NCBI RefSeq assembly: GCF_003490595.1
Contig: NZ_QQGY01000007.1
Location: 1-64,000 of the forward strand
Origin: Haemophilus haemolyticus_L
Lineage (GTDB): Bacteria; Pseudomonadota; Gammaproteobacteria; Enterobacterales; Pasteurellaceae
DNA: 64,000 nucleotides
Direction: 5' to 3'
Shown here: in pieces, positions 29,255-40,876 of the stretch
Layout: every line of letters begins with the position of its first letter
Position numbering within the stretch: position 1 is the first letter of the stretch
Notes under the pieces: model-generated
What the model was told of the DNA's origin: nothing
What the model saw: the letters and a program-made list of their open reading frames with translations, nothing else
The model's database searches: none
Program-made: the position numbers and the translations under genes

Positions 29255-29289
29255 TGTGTCCTGAGTATTGCTAAAATAACTAGAAAACA

Positions 29290-29331
29290 AACCGCACTTT
29301 TGTCTTTTTTGATAAAAGTGCGGTTATTTTT
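29290..29331 (+). terminator. Paired uptake-sequence terminator after the ygiC-like gene
   Basis: Arms AACCGCACTTTT (29290-29301) and AAAAGTGCGGTT (29314-29325) with a T run. Confidence 0.88.
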
Positions 29332-29382
29332 TTACCTAAAAACTATTACTAAAGAGTTATGGTTATTTTATCTGAAAAAATC

Positions 29383-29409
29383 TTGCAAAATATCAAATTT
29401 TGTTAGAAT
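29383..29409 (+). promoter_or_regulatory. Possible FNR-like site and -10 element upstream of focA
   Basis: TTGCA-AAAT-ATCAA (29383-29396) matches the FNR consensus TTGAT-N4-ATCAA at 8 of 10 positions, and TAGAAT (29404-29409) could be a -10. The spacing is closer than a class II FNR promoter, so this is only suggestive. Anaerobic control of focA-pflB is well known in relatives. Confidence 0.3.
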
Positions 29410-29539
29410 AAATCGTAGCATTTCTTTGAAATGAAAAATTAAAAGAGTAAAATGTCCCTGGTAGTAGAAGTATTTGAAGTTGTAAACATATTAGAAGTAT
29501 TAAATTTTCATCAATTTTTTTAATATTTGGAGTTTGATT

Positions 29540-30394
29540 ATGGCATCAGAAATTCAAAAACTGTCTTCTGTTGCGCTCACACCTGTTGAAGCAACGGATT
29601 GTGCAGAAAGTACAGCTACTTATAAAGCAAATAAACGTCCATTTTTATCGTTTATGTCTGGCATTAGTGCTGGAGCTTGTATTGCTTTAGCTTTTGTATT
29701 TTACACGACAACACAAGCTGCTAGTGCCGGAGCACCTTGGGGGCTGACCAAATTAGTGGGTGGGTTAGTATTCTCATTAGGTGTGATTATGGTGGTGATA
29801 TTAGGATCTGAATTATTCACCTCTTCTACTTTAACATTAGTTGCCCGTGTTGGTGGTAAGATAACCACAACGCAAATGATCCGAAATTGGATTGTAGTAT
29901 ATTTAGGCAACTTTGTGGGCGGTTTATTTATTGCTGCAGTGATTTGGTTTGGGGGGCAAACCATGGCAGCAAATGGCCAATGGGGTTTAACAATTCTTGC
30001 AACCGCCCAACATAAAATTCATCACACGTGGTTTGAAGCATTTAATCTAGGTATTTTATGTAACATTATGGTGTGTGTGGCGATTTGGATGTCTTATTCT
30101 GGTAAGACTGTTACAGACAAAGCTTTTATTATGATTATGCCGATTGGTTTGTTTGTTGCGTCAGGATTTGAACACTGTGTGGCTAATATGTTTATGATTC
30201 CGATGGGAATTATTACTGCACATTTTAGTACTCCTGAATTTTGGCAACAAATCGGCGTTGATCCGATGAAATACGCAGATTTAGATTTGTATCATTTCAT
30301 TGTGAAGAATTTAATTCCCGTAACGTTGGGAAATATTGTCGGCGGGGCAATTTGCATGGGTGTATTCCAACGTTATTTAACCAAAACGCATTAA
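29540..30394 (+). CDS. focA: Formate channel FocA
   Basis: A 284-residue pentameric formate/nitrite transporter family channel with six helices. Family segments GISAGACIALAFVFY, ILGSELFTSSTL and NIVGGAICMGVF. It passes the formate made by PflB. ATG at 29540 follows TTTGGAG; the in-frame TTG at 29534 overlaps the Shine-Dalgarno region. It is followed 41 nt later by pflB, as in E. coli. Confidence 0.94.
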   Translation: MASEIQKLSSVALTPVEATDCAESTATYKANKRPFLSFMSGISAGACIALAFVFYTTTQAASAGAPWGLTKLVGGLVFSLGVIMVVILGSELFTSSTLTLVARVGGKITTTQMIRNWIVVYLGNFVGGLFIAAVIWFGGQTMAANGQWGLTILATAQHKIHHTWFEAFNLGILCNIMVCVAIWMSYSGKTVTDKAFIMIMPIGLFVASGFEHCVANMFMIPMGIITAHFSTPEFWQQIGVDPMKYADLDLYHFIVKNLIPVTLGNIVGGAICMGVFQRYLTKTH

Positions 30395-30435
30395 AGATTT
30401 ATTTACTTATTTATTAATTAACAAAGGAAATGACT

Positions 30436-32754
<2,319 letters not shown>

Positions 32755-32772
32755 AGAATTATGCTTTAATAT

Positions 32773-32812
32773 AAACCACTCACAGAATAGTTTTGTGAGT
32801 GGTTTATTTTTA
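32773..32812 (+). terminator. Terminator after pflB
   Basis: A 12-bp stem AAACCACTCACA/TGTGAGTGGTTT with a T-rich tail, just before the small monooxygenase-like gene. Confidence 0.85.
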
Positions 32813-32828
32813 TATAGGAGAGCAAATT

Positions 32829-33119
32829 ATGCTAACAGTTATTGCCCAATTTTCAGTAAAAGCGGACAAAATTAATGATTTTCTAGCCCAATGCCAAGAA
32901 TTAATTAAGCATACTCGTCAAGAAACAGGATGCGTATCTTATGAATTACAACAAAATAGCGAACAAGCTAATCATTATGTTTTTATTGAGCAATGGAAAA
33001 GCAAAGCCGATTTAGAACAACATTTTGCAACGCCACACTTTACCTCAATTGTACCTGTACTGGTCGAGTATTGTGAACAAGCGCCAGTGGTGCAAACTTT
33101 TCAAAAAGTCAGCGAATAA
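32829..33119 (+). CDS. Antibiotic-biosynthesis-monooxygenase-fold (ABM) protein, YgiN-like
   Basis: A 96-residue ferredoxin-like ABM protein (MLTVIAQFSVKADK; TGCVSYELQQN; YVFIEQWKSKADLEQH). Relatives act as quinol monooxygenases or have no known substrate. ATG at 32829 follows ATAGGAG; the frame is open 10 codons further upstream into the pflB terminator. Its place between pflB and pflA suggests a link with anaerobic or redox metabolism, but that is inference. Confidence 0.82.
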   Translation: MLTVIAQFSVKADKINDFLAQCQELIKHTRQETGCVSYELQQNSEQANHYVFIEQWKSKADLEQHFATPHFTSIVPVLVEYCEQAPVVQTFQKVSE

Positions 33120-33150
33120 TGACCGCACTTTGATAAATATATTTTAATTA

Positions 33151-33180
33151 TGAGCCTGATTTAAATCAGGCTCATTTTTT
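33151..33180 (+). terminator. Terminator after the ABM gene
   Basis: A perfect 24-nt palindrome (arms TGAGCCTGATTT/AAATCAGGCTCA) followed by six T. Confidence 0.85.
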
Positions 33181-33234
33181 ATAAACTAAATCTTTGGTAA
33201 AATTTAGCTATATCTAGTTTTAGGAAATTTATGT

Positions 33235-33975
33235 ATGTCAGTTCTTGGACGAATTCACTCTTTTGAATCCTGTGGCACTGTAGATGGGCCAGGTATTCGT
33301 TTTATTTTATTTATGCAAGGCTGCTTGATGCGCTGCAAATATTGCCACAATCGTGATACTTGGGATCTTGAAGGTGGTAAAGAAATCAGTGTCGAAGATT
33401 TAATGAAAGAAGTCGTGACTTATCGCCATTTTATGAATGCTACTGGCGGTGGTGTTACGGCATCTGGCGGTGAGGCTGTGCTACAAGCAGAGTTTGTGCG
33501 AGATTGGTTCCGTGCTTGTAAAGCGGAAGGGATTAATACTTGCTTAGATACAAATGGTTTTGTGCGTCATTATGATCATATTATTGATGAATTATTAGAT
33601 GTAACAGATCTTGTTTTACTTGATTTAAAAGAGCTTAATGATCAAGTTCATCAAAATCTTATTGGGGTACCAAATAAACGCACCCTTGAATTTGCAAAAT
33701 ATTTGCAAAAACGTAATCAACGTACATGGATTCGTTATGTCGTTGTTCCAGGTTATACCGATAGCGATCACGATGTGCATTTATTAGGTCAGTTTATTGA
33801 GGGTATGACCAATATTGAAAAAGTTGAACTTCTTCCTTATCATCGATTAGGTGCGCATAAATGGAAAACCCTTGGGTTAGATTATGAGCTTGAAGATGTA
33901 TTACCGCCAACCAAAGAATCGTTAGAGCATATTAAAACAATCCTAGAAGGTTATGGGCACACTGTAAAATTTTAG
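33235..33975 (+). CDS. pflA: Pyruvate formate-lyase activating enzyme
   Basis: A radical-SAM enzyme that installs the glycyl radical on PflB. It is 246 aa, with the CxxxCxxC cluster motif in GCLMRCKYCHNRDTW and glycine-rich TGGGVTASGGE. It is encoded after its own terminator-separated promoter region, downstream of pflB. Confidence 0.95.
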   Translation: MSVLGRIHSFESCGTVDGPGIRFILFMQGCLMRCKYCHNRDTWDLEGGKEISVEDLMKEVVTYRHFMNATGGGVTASGGEAVLQAEFVRDWFRACKAEGINTCLDTNGFVRHYDHIIDELLDVTDLVLLDLKELNDQVHQNLIGVPNKRTLEFAKYLQKRNQRTWIRYVVVPGYTDSDHDVHLLGQFIEGMTNIEKVELLPYHRLGAHKWKTLGLDYELEDVLPPTKESLEHIKTILEGYGHTVKF

Positions 33976-34006
33976 AATGAATGTCAGCTAACATAAGGAG
34001 TAAATA

Positions 34007-34492
34007 ATGAAAAAACTGATTTTTATATTATCATTTGGGTTACTTAGCGCTTGTTCTATTCATCCTAAACAAAATCCAATACAACAAGATGTAAAACTCG
34101 CAACACCAACAGAAATTAGAAATGGCTATATTCGTCTAGTGAAAGATATAAATTACTATATCGATACTAGTTCAATTTGGGTTGATAATGAAGAACCTCA
34201 AATTGTCCATTTTGATGCAGTGGTAAATTTAGATAAGGGATTGTATGTTTATCCTGAGCCTAAACGTTATGCACGTTCTGTTCGTCAGTATAAGATTTTG
34301 AATTGTGCAAACTATCATTTAACTCAAGTGCGAACTGATTTCTATGATGAATTTTGGGGGCAGGGTTTGCGTGCAGCACCTAAAAAGCAAAAGAAACATA
34401 CATTAAGTTTAACACCTGATACAACGCTTTATAATGCTGCTCAGATTATTTGTGTGAATTATGGCAAAGCACAGCCTTCAGATAAAAAATAA
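34007..34492 (+). CDS. pe: Surface adhesin Protein E (PE) lipoprotein
   Basis: A 161-residue outer-membrane lipoprotein with lipobox LLSA|C. From about residue 62 to 150 it matches my memory of H. influenzae Protein E almost exactly (VDNEEPQIVHFDAVVNLDKG; KRYARSVRQYKILNCANYHL). Protein E binds vitronectin, laminin and plasminogen and helps adherence and serum resistance. The first ~55 mature residues differ clearly from the Rd-type sequence I recall, so this is a divergent or mosaic allele. A palindromic terminator follows. Confidence 0.88.
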   Translation: MKKLIFILSFGLLSACSIHPKQNPIQQDVKLATPTEIRNGYIRLVKDINYYIDTSSIWVDNEEPQIVHFDAVVNLDKGLYVYPEPKRYARSVRQYKILNCANYHLTQVRTDFYDEFWGQGLRAAPKKQKKHTLSLTPDTTLYNAAQIICVNYGKAQPSDKK

Positions 34493-34508
34493 CAAAATCT
34501 AGCGAATA

Positions 34509-34540
34509 AAAAAATACGGTGAAATTTCACCGTATTTTTT
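34509..34540. terminator. Bidirectional terminator between pe and dsbB
   Basis: A near-perfect 32-nt palindrome (core TACGGTGAAATTTCACCGTA) flanked by A and T runs, between convergent genes. Confidence 0.88.
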
Positions 34541-35073
34541 TAATTAAATATTCTTCTTTGTTTTCGTGTTTTGACTACTTGCACTATTAATAATAAAGCA
34601 AGAATTATCACGTATACTGCAAAAATAAATACCAGCCATTGCACCATCGTCACACCGAATAATGACCATTGACTTTCATTACAAGAGCCAGTCGGGCTAA
34701 ACATAAATGGAAACCATTGGTGAAACGGTAAAGTCTCAGGAAAGTTTGGAATAAATTCACATTGTTTCCAAGGGGCTGGATTCATTTGTAAATCAAGATG
34801 ACGGAATGAAACCAATAATCCCTTAATGCCACTGAATAAGCCTAATGCCAAAGCGATTAATCGAATGATTAAAGCGCGAGGTTGAAGTAAACCTATAATG
34901 CCCGCAATAAATAACCCAATTATTGCTAAACGTTCATACACGCAAAGTACACAAGGTTGTAATCCCATTCCATATTGGAAGTAAAGTGCGGTAGATTCTA
35001 GTGTTAAACTTGAAAATGCCAGCAGAAACCATGCAGAACGTTTTTCAGAAAATTGTTTTAAAAGTGCGAGCAT
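34540..35073 (-). CDS. dsbB: Disulfide bond formation protein B
   Basis: A four-helix inner-membrane quinone reductase that reoxidises DsbA. It is 177 aa, with active-site Cys pairs in LQPCVLCVYERL and in the second periplasmic loop (KQCEF, GSCNE). It shares orientation with nhaB and starts 9 nt after its stop, as in enterobacteria. Confidence 0.93.
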   Translation of the reverse strand: MLALLKQFSEKRSAWFLLAFSSLTLESTALYFQYGMGLQPCVLCVYERLAIIGLFIAGIIGLLQPRALIIRLIALALGLFSGIKGLLVSFRHLDLQMNPAPWKQCEFIPNFPETLPFHQWFPFMFSPTGSCNESQWSLFGVTMVQWLVFIFAVYVIILALLLIVQVVKTRKQRRIFN

Positions 35074-35082
35074 TTTTTCTCC

Positions 35083-36627
35083 TTAAATTGGAAAAATTAA
35101 ACCTAAGTTTGCTAGCCAAATAGTAGCAGCTGGTAAGATAAATTCAATAGCCAGTAATCCAATGATCGAAAGTACAATCGTGTAAGGTAAAGCCATATAA
35201 ACCATTCTTCCGTAAGAAAGACGAATTAATGGTGCTAGTGATGAGGTCAATAAGAATAAGAATGCTGCTTGCCCATTTGGCGTTGCCACTGACGGCAAGT
35301 TTGTCCCTGTATTGATTGCAACAGAGAGCAATTCAAATTGGTGTGGTGCAATTACTCCATTAGTCAGTGCAGCTTTGGCTTCATTGATGTAAACCGTTGC
35401 AACAAATACGTTATCAGAGATAGAAGAAAGCAAGCCGTTAAATACGTAGAATAAGGCAAGCTGTGTATTTTCTTCTGAAGAAAGAACGAAGTGAATGATT
35501 GGCGCAAAAAGTTTTTGTTCGATAATTACGGCAACCACTGAGAAGAATACCACGAGCAATGCAGTGAAAGGTAAGGATTCTTGGAATGATTTACCGATAG
35601 TGTGTTCATCAGTCACACCAGTGAATGCAGTTGCAAAAATAATGATACTTAAACCAATCAAGCCCACTGCCGCAAGATGGAACGCCAATCCAAGAATTAA
35701 CCAAATCGCGATTAATGCTTGCACACCTAATTTAATTTTGTCTTGTTTAGACATTTTCTCTGAATTAGTGCGGTCTAAATCCGACAAGATTTTCCATACA
35801 TCTTCAGGTAATTTTTCACCATAACCGAATAATTTGAATTTTTCTACTAAGAAACAAGTCAGTAGTCCGCAGATAAATACTGGAACCGTAACTGGTGCCA
35901 TGCGGAAGAAAAATTCGATAAAGTTCCATTTTGCTTGTTCTGCAATGATTAAGTTTTGTGGTTCACCCACCATTGTCATTACGCCACCAAGTGCGGTTCC
36001 GACGCCAGCATGCATCATCAAGCTACGTAAGAATGAACGGAATTTTTCTAAGGTCTCGTGGTGTTGTGTTGTAATTTTTCCATCATCGGCAATATCAACG
36101 GCATCAATTAAATTATTGCCTGATGCGACTTTGTGGTAAACGCCATAGAATCCCATTGCTACGCTGATAATTACGGCAACAACCGTTAATGCATCAAGGA
36201 AGGCTGATAGGAAGGCTGCGCTAAAACAGAAAGCTAAAGAAAGTGCGATTTTTGAACGAATTTTGACAAGTAATTTCGTGAATACGTAAAGAAGCAGTTG
36301 TTTCATGAAGAAAATACCTGCCACCATAAACATCAGTAACAGGATTACTTCAAAGTTTGCCATAATTTCCGTTTTTACGTGCTCTACATTTGTCATCCCA
36401 ATAATAATTGCTTCAATCGCTAGTAAGCCACCTGGTTGCAAAGGATAGCATTTTAATGCCATTGCTAGCGTAAAAATAAATTCTGCAACGAGTAACCAAC
36501 CCGCAATAAAAGGGCTGACTAAAAAGAAAATAATAGGATTAATAATAAGAAAAACCACAATGGCGAGCTTATACCATTCTGGACTTGCCCCAAGAAAGTT
36601 TTTCATAAAAGCTTGTGTGTTTGTCAT
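35083..36627 (-). CDS. nhaB: Na+/H+ antiporter NhaB
   Basis: A 514-residue inner-membrane sodium/proton antiporter with about 12 helices (FLGASPEWYKLAIVVFLIIN; ALKCYPLQPGGLLAIEAI). ATG at 36627 has GGAG six nt upstream; the frame is open eight codons further. It is divergent from fadR, the same pairing as in E. coli. Confidence 0.94.
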   Translation of the reverse strand: MTNTQAFMKNFLGASPEWYKLAIVVFLIINPIIFFLVSPFIAGWLLVAEFIFTLAMALKCYPLQPGGLLAIEAIIIGMTNVEHVKTEIMANFEVILLLMFMVAGIFFMKQLLLYVFTKLLVKIRSKIALSLAFCFSAAFLSAFLDALTVVAVIISVAMGFYGVYHKVASGNNLIDAVDIADDGKITTQHHETLEKFRSFLRSLMMHAGVGTALGGVMTMVGEPQNLIIAEQAKWNFIEFFFRMAPVTVPVFICGLLTCFLVEKFKLFGYGEKLPEDVWKILSDLDRTNSEKMSKQDKIKLGVQALIAIWLILGLAFHLAAVGLIGLSIIIFATAFTGVTDEHTIGKSFQESLPFTALLVVFFSVVAVIIEQKLFAPIIHFVLSSEENTQLALFYVFNGLLSSISDNVFVATVYINEAKAALTNGVIAPHQFELLSVAINTGTNLPSVATPNGQAAFLFLLTSSLAPLIRLSYGRMVYMALPYTIVLSIIGLLAIEFILPAATIWLANLGLIFPI

Positions 36628-36751
36628 AGAGAACTCCATTATTTTTATCACGTGAACATTGTAATATATCCCCCTTTAAAGGATAATAAAAACTGAGTAA
36701 TTTTTTTATAAAATTGCGTTTTTTTTGATTTTTATCTGATTTTTAATTGTA

Positions 36752-37477
36752 ATGCAAAACGATAACGATATTTTAAAAGCCCAAAGTCCAGCAGCCTTAG
36801 CAGAAGAATATATTGTCAAAAGCATTTGGCAAGATGTTTTTCCCGCAGGCAGTAATTTACCATCAGAACGTGATTTAGCCGATAAGATCGGAGTGACCCG
36901 CACCACTTTGCGTGAAGTTTTACAACGTTTAGCGCGTGATGGTTGGCTGACTATTCAGCACGGTAAACCAACAAAAGTAAATAATATCTGGGATACGGCA
37001 GGGCCGAATATTATTGAAACGCTAATCGGTTTAGATATGCAGTCAGCGCCTTTGATTATTGACAATATGTTGTCTTTACGCAGTAAAATGTCTGAATCTT
37101 ATATTTATGAGGCAGTAAAAAATTCTCCAGAGCAATCTGCCGCACTTTTTGCTGAATTAGATCAATTACAAAATACGGCGCAAGATTACACAGAATTTGA
37201 TTACAAATTATTTCGTCAATTTACCGTAGTGGCTAATAAGCCCTTTTATCGTTTAATTTTTAATAGTTTGAAAGGGGTTTACCAACGAATTGGTTTTTTA
37301 TTTTTTAAAGAAGAAAAACATCGAGAACTTACAAAAACATTCTATTTAGAAATGCAACAAATTTGCCTTGCGGGAAATGCTGATGCGGTGGTGGATTGTA
37401 TTCGTAAACATAATTTACGTTCTTCAACTTATTGGAAAGCTATTCTAGAGCGATTGCCGCAGAACCTTTCAGATTAA
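36752..37477 (+). CDS. fadR: Fatty-acid responsive regulator FadR
   Basis: A GntR-family dimer, 241 aa. N-terminal winged helix (PSERDLADKIGVTRTTLREV, residues ~38-60) and the all-helical FadR acyl-CoA-binding domain. It activates fab genes and represses beta-oxidation in relatives. It is separated from nhaB by about 125 bp, and followed by a paired uptake-sequence terminator. Confidence 0.93.
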   Translation: MQNDNDILKAQSPAALAEEYIVKSIWQDVFPAGSNLPSERDLADKIGVTRTTLREVLQRLARDGWLTIQHGKPTKVNNIWDTAGPNIIETLIGLDMQSAPLIIDNMLSLRSKMSESYIYEAVKNSPEQSAALFAELDQLQNTAQDYTEFDYKLFRQFTVVANKPFYRLIFNSLKGVYQRIGFLFFKEEKHRELTKTFYLEMQQICLAGNADAVVDCIRKHNLRSSTYWKAILERLPQNLSD

Positions 37478-37487
37478 TTTCAACATC

Positions 37488-37519
37488 AAAAGTGCGGTGA
37501 AGTTTAACCGCACTTTTTC
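37488..37519 (+). terminator. Paired uptake-sequence terminator after fadR
   Basis: Arms AAAAGTGCGGT (37488-37498) and ACCGCACTTTT (37507-37517). Confidence 0.88.
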
Positions 37520-37538
37520 ATTCATATAGATAAACATT

Positions 37539-38276
37539 ATGCGCATACCAAGAATTTATCATCCAGAATCCCTTGAAAATCAAACTCAATGTCAACTTTC
37601 CGAAGACGCGGCAAACCATGTAGGGCGCGTGTTAAGAATGACAGAAGGTGAGCAAATTGAACTCTTTGATGGTTCTAATCATATTTATCCAGCCAAAATT
37701 ATTGAGTCGAATAAAAAAGCGGTAAAGGTAGAGATTTTAGGGAGTGAGCTGGCGGATAAAGAATCCAATTTAAAAATTCATTTGGGGCAAGTGATTTCTC
37801 GCGGAGAGCGAATGGAATTTACCATTCAAAAATCGGTGGAATTGGGTGTGAATGTGATTACACCATTATGGTCTGAACGCTGTGGCGTAAAGCTTGATGG
37901 CGAACGCATGGATAAAAAAATCCAACAATGGCAAAAAATTGCGATTGCTGCTTGTGAACAGTGTGGCCGTAATATTGTGCCGGAGATTCGTCCACTGATG
38001 AAATTGCAAGATTGGTGTGCAGAAAATGATGGCGCGCTAAAATTGAATTTGCACCCACGCGCGCAATATTCGATTAAAACGTTACCGAATATTCCCGTTG
38101 AAGGCGTTCGCTTATTAATTGGCTCAGAAGGTGGATTATCTGTACAAGAAATTGCACAAACTGAACAGCAAGGATTTACTGAAATTTTATTAGGAAAGCG
38201 TGTTTTGCGTACTGAAACTGCATCGCTTGCGGCGATTAGTGCACTACAAATTTGTTTTGGAGATTTAGGTGAATGA
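37539..38276 (+). CDS. rsmE: 16S rRNA (uracil(1498)-N3)-methyltransferase
   Basis: A 245-residue SPOUT methyltransferase for U1498. It has an N-terminal PUA-like domain and the C-terminal knot motifs LLIGSEGGLSVQEI and LGKRVLRTETASLAAISALQ. Its TGA overlaps the start of the yqgE-like gene. Confidence 0.94.
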   Translation: MRIPRIYHPESLENQTQCQLSEDAANHVGRVLRMTEGEQIELFDGSNHIYPAKIIESNKKAVKVEILGSELADKESNLKIHLGQVISRGERMEFTIQKSVELGVNVITPLWSERCGVKLDGERMDKKIQQWQKIAIAACEQCGRNIVPEIRPLMKLQDWCAENDGALKLNLHPRAQYSIKTLPNIPVEGVRLLIGSEGGLSVQEIAQTEQQGFTEILLGKRVLRTETASLAAISALQICFGDLGE

Positions 38277-38833
38277 TGGAGTTACAAGGGAAATTTTTGA
38301 TCGCGATGCCACACTTAGACGATTATTTTAATCGTACTGTGGTGTTTATGTGCGAGCATAATGAGCAAGGCTCGATGGGGTTAGTGATTAATCAGCCAAC
38401 AGATTTAAGCATTGCGGAACTTTATTCAAAACTCAATTTTATGATGAAAAATGACCGCACTTTTAGCAATGAAATGGTGGTAGCAGGTGGCCCTATGCAT
38501 AGCGAAAGAGGTTTTATTCTACATAAGAATACACCTAATGAATTCCAGCATACTTATAAAATCACGGATGATCTTTCAATGACAACCTCTGCTGATGTGA
38601 TAGAGACGCTAGGTTCTGAACTTGCGCCAGAAAAATATCTTATCGCTCTTGGATGCTCTAGCTGGGAGGCTGGGCAATTAGAAAAAGAAATCACTGATAA
38701 TGCTTGGTTAGTCGCGACTGCGAACGATCAGATTTTATTTGATATGCCTTATGATGAGCGTTATGTTGCGGCGAATCAATTGCTTGGTATTCACCCACAT
38801 AATTTTGTGTTTGCACAAGTGGGACATAGCTAA
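38273..38833 (+). CDS. YqgE/AlgH family protein
   Basis: A 186-residue member of UPF0301 (AlgH/YqgE). MELQGKFLIAMPHLDD, NRTVVFMCEHNEQGSMGLV and VAGGPMHSERGF are signatures. The fold is known but the role is not. Tandem ATGs (38273, 38276) overlap the rsmE stop; its own stop overlaps the ruvX start. This is one three-gene operon. Confidence 0.88.
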   Translation: MMELQGKFLIAMPHLDDYFNRTVVFMCEHNEQGSMGLVINQPTDLSIAELYSKLNFMMKNDRTFSNEMVVAGGPMHSERGFILHKNTPNEFQHTYKITDDLSMTTSADVIETLGSELAPEKYLIALGCSSWEAGQLEKEITDNAWLVATANDQILFDMPYDERYVAANQLLGIHPHNFVFAQVGHS

Positions 38834-39258
38834 TGGGGATTACTGCACTTGCTTTTGATTTTGGTACCAAAAGTATTGGCTGTGCTGTAGGACAAAGTAT
38901 TACTGGAACCGCACAAGCCTTGCCTGCTTTTAAGGCGCAAGATGGTATCCCAAACTGGGATGCAATCGAAAAATGCTTGAAAGAATGGAAACCAGATGTT
39001 GTCGTAGTTGGTTTGCCTTTAAATATGGATGGAACAGAGCAAGATCTCACTTTGCGTGCTCGTAAATTTGCAAATCGTTTACAAGGTCGTTTTGGAGTTA
39101 ATGTTCAGTTACAAGATGAACGTCTAACAACAACAGAGGCTCGTAGTGAAATTTTTGATAGAGGCGGTTTTCGAGCCTTAAAAAAAGGTAAAGTAGACGG
39201 GATCTCAGCTTGTTTGATTCTAGAAAGTTGGTTTGAGGTCGCAGAATATTCAGAATAA
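38833..39258 (+). CDS. ruvX: RuvX/YqgF-family nuclease (pre-16S rRNA processing)
   Basis: A 141-residue RNase H-like protein (ALAFDFGTKSIGCAVGQSIT; VVVGLPLNMDGTE; QDERLTTTEA). YqgF is implicated in 16S rRNA 5'-end maturation. It starts within the stop of the preceding gene. A hairpin terminator follows directly. Confidence 0.92.
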   Translation: MGITALAFDFGTKSIGCAVGQSITGTAQALPAFKAQDGIPNWDAIEKCLKEWKPDVVVVGLPLNMDGTEQDLTLRARKFANRLQGRFGVNVQLQDERLTTTEARSEIFDRGGFRALKKGKVDGISACLILESWFEVAEYSE

Positions 39259-39263
39259 AAAAA

Positions 39264-39290
39264 GCCCTTTCAAAAGCTGAAAGGGCAAAA
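39264..39290 (+). terminator. Terminator after ruvX
   Basis: Stem GCCCTTTC/GAAAGGGC with a 7-nt loop, followed by an A-rich tract, so the polarity is weak on the plus side. Confidence 0.65.
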
Positions 39291-39400
39291 ATATTTGGAG
39301 TCATACTATGAGTTGTTGAATTAACAAATCAGGTATGTGGCGTATTATAATAATAAAATACAAAAATACAACATTTTCTTAACAAATAATTTTTTGTCAT

Positions 39401-40780
39401 TTAATTATGTGGATTTCTTGTATTGCTATTGACTAAATTACGCATTAGTAAAGCATAGTCTAAGTTGATATCTTGTGGTACGTCTAGGAACACAAAATGC
39501 CCATCTCCCAGCGCTGCATCAACCGCTTCATTTTTACGATTTAGCATTTTTTCAATTTTGAAATTGATATTCCCCTGAGGGGTCATCATTTCTACATCAT
39601 CACCAAGTAGGAATTTGTTCTTCACCGCCACTTCAGCCATACCTTGCTCGTTACGTTTACCGGTAAATTCACCGACAAACTGTTGACGATCAGAAATAGA
39701 ATAACCGTATTCGTAATTTTGGTATTCATCGTGCGTATGACGACGTAAGAAACCTTCGGTATAACCACGATGAGCAAGGGATTCCAACGTATCCATTAAG
39801 CTTTCATCGAATGGTTTTCCTGCTGCCGCATCATCAATGGCTTTGCGGTAAACTTGTGCGGTTCTTGCGCAATAATAGAATGATTTAGTACGGCCTTCGA
39901 TTTTTAAAGAATGCACACCAAGTGCGGTCAATTTTTCCACGTGTTGTACTGCACGCAGATCTTTTGAGTTCATAAAGTAGGTGCCGTGCTCATCTTCAAA
40001 AGCCGTCATTTGCTCATCTGGCTTTTGTGATTCGGTATAAAGGAAAACTTTATCTGTTACTGCACCTTCGCCTAAGGTTGGTGCGACATTTTTCACTTCG
40101 ATTTGTTGAGCAGGATCGATTTTAGGCACGATGTTGCCTACTTCATCCGTCGTGCCTTCTTCCATTTTGTATTCCCAACGGCAAGCATTGGTGCAAGTGC
40201 CTTGGTTTGGATCGCGTTTGTTGATATAGCCAGAAAGCAAGCAGCGGCCAGAATACGCCATACATAACGCACCATGTACGAAAATTTCGAGTTCGATATC
40301 GGGCACGTGTTGGCGAATTTCGGCAATTTCATCTATTGAAAGTTCGCGCGATAAAATCACACGAGTTAACCCCATTTGTTTCCAGAATTTTACCGTTGCC
40401 CAGTTTACCGCATTGGCTTGCACAGAAAGATGAATATCAATATCCGGGAAGTTTTCACGCACCAACATAATTAAGCCTGGGTCAGACATAATTAAGGCAT
40501 CAGGACCCATGTCGATCACAGGTTGTAAATCTTTGATAAAAGTTTTGAGTTTGGAATTATGCGGTGCAATGTTCACCACTACATAGAATTTTTTACCAAG
40601 TGCATGGGCTTCATCAATCCCGATTTTTAAATTGGCATGATTAAATTCATTGTTGCGTACACGTAAGCTATAACGAGGTTGTCCTGCATAAACGGCGTCT
40701 GCACCATAAGCAAAAGCATAGCGCATATTTTTAAGGGAGCCTGCAGGGGAAAGTAATTCTGGTTTGAATTGGATTGTCAT
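39401..40780 (-). CDS. trhP: tRNA hydroxylation protein TrhP (peptidase U32 family)
   Basis: A 459-residue U32-family protein (YegQ type). It opens with ELLSPAGSLKNMRYAFAYGA. A cluster of conserved cysteines (CMAYSGRCLLSGY; GTCTNACRW) fits a bound Fe-S centre. In E. coli TrhP hydroxylates U34 in tRNA using a prephenate-derived donor; the older label is protease. Confidence 0.9.
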   Translation of the reverse strand: MTIQFKPELLSPAGSLKNMRYAFAYGADAVYAGQPRYSLRVRNNEFNHANLKIGIDEAHALGKKFYVVVNIAPHNSKLKTFIKDLQPVIDMGPDALIMSDPGLIMLVRENFPDIDIHLSVQANAVNWATVKFWKQMGLTRVILSRELSIDEIAEIRQHVPDIELEIFVHGALCMAYSGRCLLSGYINKRDPNQGTCTNACRWEYKMEEGTTDEVGNIVPKIDPAQQIEVKNVAPTLGEGAVTDKVFLYTESQKPDEQMTAFEDEHGTYFMNSKDLRAVQHVEKLTALGVHSLKIEGRTKSFYYCARTAQVYRKAIDDAAAGKPFDESLMDTLESLAHRGYTEGFLRRHTHDEYQNYEYGYSISDRQQFVGEFTGKRNEQGMAEVAVKNKFLLGDDVEMMTPQGNINFKIEKMLNRKNEAVDAALGDGHFVFLDVPQDINLDYALLMRNLVNSNTRNPHN

Positions 40781-40876
40781 AATATTCTCTTTTGTCTGAT
40801 TTCAGGTCAGGGATTTGCACTAGGCAAATCGTTAGGTCGGGTATTGTAGAGAAAATATTTGACTTGTAAAGGAAAG

